The notes under the pieces are model-generated. The model ran no database searches. It saw only the letters and a program-made list of their open reading frames with translations, and had not been told where the DNA came from. A DNA stretch of 64,000 nucleotides from Selaginella tamariscina (Eukaryota; Streptophyta; Lycopodiopsida; Selaginellales; Selaginellaceae): assembly GCA_003024785.1 (NCBI GenBank), contig PUQB01000855.1, positions 1-64,000 of the forward strand, in the 5' to 3' direction. Made by a program: the position numbers and the translations under genes. Position 1 is the first letter of the stretch; the number at the start of each line of letters is the position of its first letter. Below are positions 56,091-64,000 of this stretch, one piece after another.

Positions 56091-57034
56091 CCAGACTTCA
56101 AAAGGTTTATTAAGGAGTATATCAAAAATGGGGGCAATTCTTTAATTGATCCCCTTATGTCACTACAATTACAAGAGAGTGTTACCCAAAGAGGTCTTAA
56201 TGCTCTTCAAAAGTGAAAAGGATGAAAAGCCACTTCTTCCAAAGGACAACCATACCCTATTTCATTAAATGCCCAACTTAAGGAACAAGAGTCTATTATT
56301 AATAGCATCATAAAGTATGTGACATGGGTTTAAAAAGTTAATCCCAAATAATTCCAATAATGTGACTGGTTATTCATTATATAAGTGTCAACTATTGAGA
56401 AACTATTATTCAAGAGTTAAAAAGGGCATGTTGTCACAAAATTATAACACCCCTTTTTGGCCAAATAAGGTGGCAAAAAAGAGATTGAAACCATATTAAT
56501 GAGTGCAAACAACATAGAAGCCAATAGTGATGTATAAGTGCAAACCCCACACTTTGTTGAATAAAAGAACCAAAAACCTAAATCATACTTTGATTTCTAT
56601 AAGGGTCTTTAAAATTTAATGACCGTCCTCATTACTTTAAATATGTTATATAACCAGCCTATTGGATGGGTCAAATTATCAACACACCTAAAGTGATTAT
56701 AATAAACAATATAGTAAAAGATGCATGGTTCAAACTGCAAAAAAGTGACATGAGAAGGAGAGCAAAAGATATAATGGATGCTTAGAAACTCCCAATTAAA
56801 AAGACCAAGCATGTTTTATAAATGTTAAATCCACAATATGGGTGGATGCCAAGAAGCATTAATGAAGTCATAATCAACAAAACTGCAAAAGAATACATGT
56901 TTTCTGAAATTAAAAGCAATTATAAAATAAATATATTTATATTCATAGTTACAATCAACTCTTTAATAATAGTACGAAACTATTTCCTTAACTATATAAA
57001 TTTATAACAAGATATGGAAGATTGACCATATAGG

Positions 57035-57038
<4 letters not shown>

Positions 57039-57077
<39 letters not shown>

Positions 57078-57120
57078 GATAAATATATATATATATATAT
57101 ATATAATATAATATATATAG
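57039..57120. repeat. Microsatellite (TA)n
   Basis: An almost pure TA tract of about 80 bp within the terminal part of T3; the same place in T1 and T2 has only a short TA run. Confidence 0.9.
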
Positions 57121-57500
57121 TATTATTATTACAAATTTATAATTCATTATATTTAAATATCATTTTAATAACAAATAAATATTTATATAATGTGCCTCTC
57201 ATGCTCTTTAATAACTTTTATATTAAACCCATACAATCTTAAATACAAGATATTATATAATTTAATAATTTCTACTTCTATAATATTATTAATTTTTTAT
57301 TCACCAATGTTATAATTTATTAAAGGGTTAATACAAAAATAAAATATTTTAAAGAATATTATGTCTTTATACATTCTAAAGAATATTCTTTTGTTAAAAT
57401 ATATTATTCTAAAAATATTCCTTTAATATTAAAAAATGCTAATTAAATAGCTAAATTTTTTAATTATTAAGACATAGGATTATAGACATTTCCATTTTAG

Positions 57501-59209
57501 TTATAATATTCTTGAGATAAACAAACATATTTTACAATTGGAAATGGTCTTTGGTGAAGTTTCCAACTGATTTATCATATTTATTTGTCGAGGAGGGTTC
57601 TTACAATAGACTATAGTCGCATGTTGAGGACCATGGAGGCCTTTGAAGCTTTCTATTACCTATGGAATTTTATTAACAACTAGAAATAGAGTTATTAGAG
57701 TTGAATGAATGATGTGTCACACTCGATGCTAACCAAGTTGAAAAAGAAGTGTCACATAAAAAGAGCATCTAGCCTCCAAGCTGAAAATGGAGGCATGAGG
57801 GATCGACATTGGGACCAATTGGCAGCCAAATTGAAAGTGGATCTCCACATGACCTAGATCTCAACTTGAAGAAGGGGTCTCCTTCATATCATATTGGAGT
57901 ATGGAATAGAGATCTTCTTAAAATAGAGGAAGACTACTTATCTACATTTTAACCAACTTAATTTTGCTTGTCATTGTTTTTTTTTTCTTTCTTGCTAGCT
58001 GAACTTCTTGCAGGTCATGGAGTAAGGAGATGGGCACATACATTATGAAAGAGGTGAGTTAGGGTTGCAGCAACTCGACGATCACATAGCAATTAATATT
58101 ACCCATTCAATGAGGTCATGTGGCTAGAACTGCCCCAAATTCAAGGATAAATTAAGAGTGAAGGGAAAACATCCCTCAATAGCTGTAATATATATCCACA
58201 TGGATAGAGGGCTTGTTATAAGGAATAAAGAGATTTGAGAGAGCATGTGAAAAATGAAATAAGTGCAACAAGAAGTGGGGCTATACAATGCTCCATTCAC
58301 ATTGTGTTTTAGTTGCAGCAAATAAAAAGGATGAGCAAGCTCTATGTTGTTGAGAAAATCATTCCACAGTGGGGCTGGAGCATCCTTGACATCATAGAAG
58401 AGATAAAAACCAAAATTTCTAGAATTGTAGCATAAGGAAGTGGCAAATGTGTAATGACAAAGCAATTTCGTTGATGGATCAGCAGCTTGGGCAAATTACA
58501 TCACCAGCATCTTGACTTGACTAAGACTATAGTAGAAAATTGTATGGCACTATAAAATGTATCCAAAGCAGACATTACAATGGTGGAGTTAAAGTCCAAA
58601 TTGTTTGTGCTAAAATGGCATGGAACGAAATTCCATTGGTTTTACTTGGAAAGCTGAAGTTAAATCATTGCTAAGTATGACAAACGAGCTGTTTTGCTCA
58701 ATGCCTTAGTTAGGCCCTAGTATTAAACAGTGTCATGAATGTTCTAATTTTATCCAGAATTCAACAAAAACTTTTACCAAGATGCCAGCTACTTTAATCA
58801 ATGAAGAGGAATCATTTGGAAACATGCCACGTGTAGAAATAACAATAGCTTTGTTTATGAACTCCAAACAAACAAAGAATTCTCCAAATCAAGGAAAAAA
58901 TTGGCAATTTCAAGGCAAGTACTAGCATGTTGGTAACTTTTGAGACATGAAAGATAAGTGCATTATTATAATTGTGTTGGTCACTTCAGGATTGCCTAGA
59001 TAGGCAAGCAGGGCATCCTCAAGGATTGGGAGAAGGAATGCCGAAGAGCTCTCATTGTATGAACTACTTTTGCACGTGGTAAATTGTTATTAATCAGCAA
59101 AATCAAGTAATTTTGGTCTTAAAATAGTTCTATGCAAGTGTTGTTAATTGTTCTTTAGCATCACTTAATGGCAAAAATTGAGATTGCCTTAGGTTTCTGT
59201 TTGGTTTCG
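57501..59209. other. Stretch without recognisable gene or element
   Basis: The longest frame (58124-58465, minus, 113 codons) has hydrophobic segments but resembles nothing I know and is probably a chance frame. Confidence 0.4.
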
Positions 59210-60530
59210 ATGAGTTCAACATGTCATATATGAGTAAAAACACCCCTAGGGTTGATCTAACCCCACACCCTAAACCCCATGGTTTAGGGGTTCATGGGTC
59301 GTTAGGTTAAACTCACCAAGTATATTTCAATTGGGAATGATATTCTATGCTAACCCACTTTAAAAAATAAGAAAATAGGGGGCAATGGAGCCTCTATTAC
59401 ATATATTAAGTAGTATATGTAATGAGAGTTCTTAAGTTAATGAAATAGGGGTTCATCCCACCTTTGAGGTAACCTACCCTTAACATTGGTGAATTCGTGC
59501 ACATTCCAAGGGTCAGAGGTTGAGGCATGTCTCCAACCTCCTCCACGTCAAGCTAGATGTAGTACTTACAGCTAAGCAAGACACATCCATGTTCTCTGCA
59601 ACTGTGGATGTGGGATCTTGATTGACAAATTTTCTTTACCAAGCTCTTAAGGGATCACATAGGGGTTCTGGAGTTGGCATTTGAGAGCCATGTTCATGGC
59701 ACATGGTGTAACTCTTGAATCTAGGGGCTATGGCATGATAACTCACACCTTGGAAGATAATGTCACATGAAGATGTGACACTAGGCTAGATGACACATGA
59801 TACAACACTTGAGGCACACCCTTTAAGGTTGTCTCATGGGTTCAATGCTAAGGGATTTAATACTCTAGCAAGCAAGCAAGCATGTTTATGCATCAGCTTT
59901 AGGAAGGTTAGGTCTCAAAATTGGTGTGTTAATGGCACACTTGGCTAGGGGTATTCTCCTTGGGATTTAGGGGTTGAATAACATGAGCTCATTAGTAGGA
60001 GCCCTTTCATCAAGCACTTGCAAGGTCTTGTGCTTAGGGTTTTTCAAACCTAAATTTAGGGAGTTTACTTAGCAACACTCGTGTTTACCTATGGTGCACA
60101 CTTGTGTCCTCATTAAGTACTAGGTCTAGGATATGACTCAGCCACTCAAATCCTAGGGTTAATCGAGTTCAAGGTACCAAAGGGTTTGTACCCCATAATG
60201 AGGGTGATTCCTCAAGGGATAAGTCACAATGCCTTAGCTCTATCATAAGGGTATGTGAAAGGCTTGTCTCCTTAACAGGGTTAGGCATGACCATGACTAG
60301 GTCTTTCGAGGCTGGATCCTAAAGTCTACTCGAGGTTATCCTCTAGGGTTCATGGGATAATCATTCTAGGGGACTTAAGGTAAAAACCTAAGTTTGTTCC
60401 TATTTGGGCATTTGAGTTAGGCTTTAGGTCTTGAAAGACTTAACATTGCTCACATAAAGTGTTGATACCAAATGGCCACTTGGCAGCCACGTGTTGTCAC
60501 GTGTTATCCCTCCAAGTTAAAGCTTTAACA
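59210..60530 (+). mobile_element. Family A LTR, plus orientation
   Basis: It follows the LTR from a diverged TGTCATAT start through ATTCGTGCACATTCC and GGATCTTGATTGACAAATT blocks to CACGTGTTATCCCTCCAAGTT and TTTAACA at 60,530. The corresponding blocks are inverse at 8.9-10.5 kb. In this orientation it would be a 5' LTR, with internal DNA to the right. Confidence 0.6.
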
Positions 60531-62125
60531 TCCTACTTATATAGTGGGGTGGGTTGATCTTGGATGTCATCCCCTAGCACCCATGGATTGGGTATGTCAT
60601 CGTGATGGTGTGTAATGAGTCAATTGTTATAATGCGCCTCCCCCAATGGTGTCGTCCTCTGTACCTTGGGTTGGTGGGTCCAAACTATTGGTGAGATCCT
60701 CTATCTTACACTTAACGCCACCTGACACCCATCTTTATTTGGCAGCCCCACCTGCCATCCATTCTATTTATCCCATCAAGAAGTTGAGATGGGTTGGTGA
60801 CAATCAATCCATTGAGGTCTCGACCCTTCAGATAATGACCATTGCTTCTCCACTCCAACAATTTGACCTAGTAAAGGCTACATCATTACTAACCAATGGC
60901 ATCAATCAATTGATTTTCTTTAACCTCTCCATGTTGGAACACATCCATGGAAGTTCACTTTTAGGGCTTCACTTCTTAATTTACTAGCATTTTGTAAATT
61001 TAATTTTGATTTGGTAATGGTTAATCATTTTTTCAAACATGGCACATTTTATTCAATCTTGTTTTGGTTTTGATGTTATTGACTTGGTGTATCATAAAGA
61101 TTTTTGTTTTCATGATCTTCATGAGGACATCACTAGTGATCATGGTTTTCAATTCACTTTTGGCAATGGTTTCTGGAGTATCTCCAAATCAAGGAGAAAA
61201 TGGCCACAACTCACCATTTAAACACCAATGGAAGATAGAATCATTCAAACATTACAATAGTACCTTCAATGTTTTATTTCACACTGATAGGATGATTGGG
61301 TAAATTTATTTATGGTTGCTAAATTTAACTCTCACATTCTTTCACATGACACTCTTCATTCTTTTTCAATTATGATTTTTCATCCTCGATAATCTTGCAA
61401 CTTTTATTTATGCTAAGTTTGAAAATTGTTGCTGATAAAATGTTGATCATTTCATTTCTATTTAAGTTATTAATTATCTTGAACAAGCATTTCAGCAACA
61501 TGCAATCTACAAGTCTCGTTTTGTTACTACTATTTATTAACCTAGGAATAAAGTATAGTTGTTTTGTTGGCATGGCTTTCTACACACCGATATGATAAGC
61601 TTGATTACCAACATTTGGGTCTTTGTCATGTGTTGTAGAGGCTTTTTAATGTTATGTATTGTCTCTAACTTTCTTTTTTGATCCATTTGCATTTAATGTT
61701 TTATGTTTCATTGTTAGAGCTTTATCACACTTTTTTAAACCTAGCTTGTGTTATACATGTTTCTCTATTGTAAGCTTTATTATGGTAGGAAAGTCTAAGT
61801 TCATGGTAACTGTTGTTTTAGATTTTTAAACTTTCTTAAAGTAATCTATATCATTTAGTAGATTGACTTGGTTATTCTCTAATTGAATGGACTTGAGAAT
61901 AAGTTTTTCATCTTCAATATGCTTCAAAGCTTGTTATTAAGTTTCATCAACACTATTTAAGCTCATCATTAAAGGACAAACTCTACATGTAATAAGAAAC
62001 ATGCCTGGGTATCTAGGGTTAATCTAAATAAATATTATTAGATATCTTCATGAAACTCTAGAAAAAGCTATAATTTGCTTTCTAGAAATCTCTCCCCTCT
62101 CAACTAAATTCCTAATAGATTTTGA
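60531..62125 (+). mobile_element. Internal remnant between two family A LTRs
   Basis: It contains an open plus frame 60646-60987 (113 codons, starting MVSSSVPWVGGSKLLVRSSI) and AT-rich sequence with no recognisable gag or pol motif. Its position between two plus-oriented LTRs is the only reason to call it element DNA. Confidence 0.3.
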
Positions 62126-62790
62126 TGAGTTCGATGTGTCAAATAAGGTTGACTTAACTCTAGGGTTGCCCTACCATGTTCTTAACTCCTCCTTAGTGTA
62201 GGGTTTTTAGGGGTAGGAGTTAAAGTAGTCCTAGAATCATCTCTTAAACAAAGGGGTTAACATTTTGTGCTAGCCCACTTACACACATAAGAAAGGGGCA
62301 GAGAACTCTGTTAATTAAATAAAATAGAGTATATGTAAGCAAGCATTTTGGATTTAAGAGAGAACCCTTTATTTCTCCCTAAAAGTGCAAGTCCTAACTT
62401 GTGCATCAAGGCATTTAATGTTGCAGCTTCTAGTGTGTAGGGTACGCAACTTCTAGTGTGTAGAGTTAACTACTCCTTTTGTTTGATAACTTGCTCATAA
62501 AACCTTGGAAGCATTGTTGAATATATGTTCCACATGACAAGACTAGTGGTTGAGGCATTGTTTCACCTGTCCATGCCAAATTAAAAACAACACTTGCAGC
62601 TTAACTCGTCATGTATCCTAACCCATGAAGGTGGGAATTGTTTGTGTGAATTCCTAGAAGTCAGGTACTTAATAATGCTAACATGTGTTATCTCACAGAC
62701 TTGTAGGTTTCATAATGAGGGTTTCTAAGGTTGGCATTGGGCAAGCCACATATGTGGCACTAAATACATTGTATACCCATATTGCAATAA
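62126..62790 (+). mobile_element. Partial family A LTR, plus orientation
   Basis: Starts near GATGAGTTCGATGTGTCAAATAAGG and matches the beginning of the copy at 59,210 and the inverse of 9.9-10.5 kb. It breaks off before the next T element. Confidence 0.5.
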
Positions 62791-62959
62791 TTATTATGTT
62801 TTGAAGGGAGAGTTCATAATCTTATATGCATTTTTGTTATTCATTAAAAGCTTATTATAATATCATCCCATCGACTTTAAAGGTTTGACCATTAATGATA
62901 TATTATTGTCCAAGATTTATCATACACTTGATAAAGAAGTATATGCATTAAAAGATGTT

Positions 62960-64000
62960 ATATGCATGTTGTAACTAAAATGGGCATGATACGTGAAAAT
63001 GGGAATATAAAATAAATTACTAATTAATACTTAAGTTTTAATTATTAATTAATTATTTAATTAATATGTAATTAAGCCTTAAATATTAATTAATTAATAA
63101 ATTAATCTACTTAGTAAGGAATATTCCTAAAATATCTTAGAATATTCATATTATTCTTTGTTTTAAAAATAGTTTACAATAATTAAAAAATATATCAAAT
63201 ATAATTACAAATGAAATCATTTCCTTATCAACTTGTTAATTTTTTTATAAATACTTTCTTCCTAACCATATAGAGAAATCTCCTCATTTTGTCTAAATCA
63301 TTACTTTCCGGATTAATCAAATCATTTTAATCAATATCTTGATATTGTTGCCACCACCTAACACTCTCACGAATGTAATTACGAGTTGCCATCCTTGTTA
63401 ATACATAAGATGTGATAAGACAGGTTTGCATAAAGACTCATCTAAAAAATACGTTCCTGAAGAATAATATTATAAAACACCCGGTTTCTATCCTTCATTT
63501 TATAAAACTCAAAATCACGAGAAATAAAAGTGTTAGGAAATCTTTGATATGGTGGATACTATTTTTGAAATTCTTCTTTATGAGGCACGTATCCAAGTAG
63601 TTCACTAGCTCATCTATGGTATTGGTATCAGAATATGGGCTGAAAGTGATTGGATGAATGCAAGCAATGTTTTGGTTAAGCATAGCCTTTTAAGGAGAGT
63701 CATCTACCATTAAGATATGTGCGTTCTTCATTATCCTTAATTGATTAATCTCCCCATGAAACCCAATTAATTTTTCATTCTTAAAGAAGTATGGCTTTCT
63801 TTCCTTTCTTATATTGTGAAATTTGAAAGGTTTATAACATATTCATTGGTCAAAATCTAATTTTTACGAATCACCTCTTCTGCAACACTACAATGTTTTT
63901 TAAGCAAATTCAACAGCGGTGTTAAGTTGTGAATCTACATGCATGACCAAATCCCCACAAGTGCACTCATCTCCTTAAGCTTTTGAAAGAGACGGTCCAA
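62960..64000 (-). mobile_element. DNA-transposon-like unit T4, cut by window end
   Basis: The left terminus ATGCATGTTGTAACTAAAATGGGCATGATACGTGAAAATGG is the inverse of the right end of T1. The minus strand then repeats T1's second coding remnant (MLNQNIACIHPITFSPYSDT, DELVNYLDTCL) and reaches the KLKEM segment at 63,975. The partner gene would lie beyond the window. Confidence 0.65.

Larger units (their letters stand above)
54640..57500 (+). mobile_element. Decayed DNA-transposon-like unit T3
   Basis: Coding remnants match T2 in order: FSKCDTCTSLKAIKACAKTL and CLIHDKKGRLKTSISKL (54.9-55.13 kb), then after an inverted segment the C-terminal region (56.1-56.5 kb), the AT-rich terminal part, and a diverged right terminus (ATTTCCATTTTAGTTATAATATTC) near 57,500. 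Heavily mutated throughout. Confidence 0.55.

Overview
The window is nuclear DNA of a plant: a small gene-dense block (1 to about 6.2 kb) followed by about 58 kb of nested, decayed transposable elements. The host genes contain spliceosomal introns with GT..AG borders, and these introns are very short (mostly 46-58 nt, the largest about 130 nt). That, plus gene content shared with land plants, fits a lycophyte-like or other early-diverging land plant with compact genes. I cannot name the species from the sequence.

Gene block. (1) Positions 1-713, minus strand: 5' part of a class II trehalose-6-phosphate synthase gene, running off the window. (2) 808-2199, minus strand: a five-exon JASON-like gene whose stop codon lies only 94 bp from the TPS start codon. 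(3) 3789-5832, plus strand: a nine-exon gene for a plant-specific serine-rich protein of unknown function. The first two are intact as far as seen, and so is the third under the splice model given. After about 6.2 kb the composition falls to AT-rich and I find no further host gene, apart from a possible isolated first exon at 17,075.

Repeat block. 8.6-14 kb holds LTRs of a Ty3/gypsy family (called A here) with a homopolymeric C tract and internal tandem repeats, partly duplicated and inverted. 14.06-16.63 kb is a DNA-transposon-like unit with AT-rich terminal inverted repeats, related to pieces at 44.7-47.4, 54.6-57.5 and 62.96-64 kb; the most complete piece has a GHTHEDID motif. 17,613-31,646 is a nested stack resolved by target-site duplications: an outer gag-protease element without polymerase (TSD GTGTG), a 9.85-kb inner gypsy element inserted in it (TSD GGTAT), and a solo LTR of family A inserted in the inner one (TSD GAGTG). 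The inner element carries about 2.2 kb of extra sense-strand coding sequence between integrase and the 3' LTR. 32,098-39,417 is a GC-rich LTR element with gag and protease but no recognisable reverse transcriptase, sitting inside an array of palindromes centred on GGATTAATCC; a second, differently organised array of the same core lies at 43.2-43.7 kb. 40.4-42.8 kb holds element-like or captured coding sequence, including a nearly intact minus-strand gene with short introns. 47.4-62.8 kb is mostly diverged family A LTRs, another solo LTR, and a short decayed chromovirus-like gypsy element at 52.3-54.6 kb.

There is no operon, CRISPR array, rRNA or tRNA that I can support. Almost all element genes are broken by stops and single-base indels. 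Some indels sit in homopolymers, so part of the decay could be sequencing error. Exon borders, LTR borders and domain limits were read by eye.
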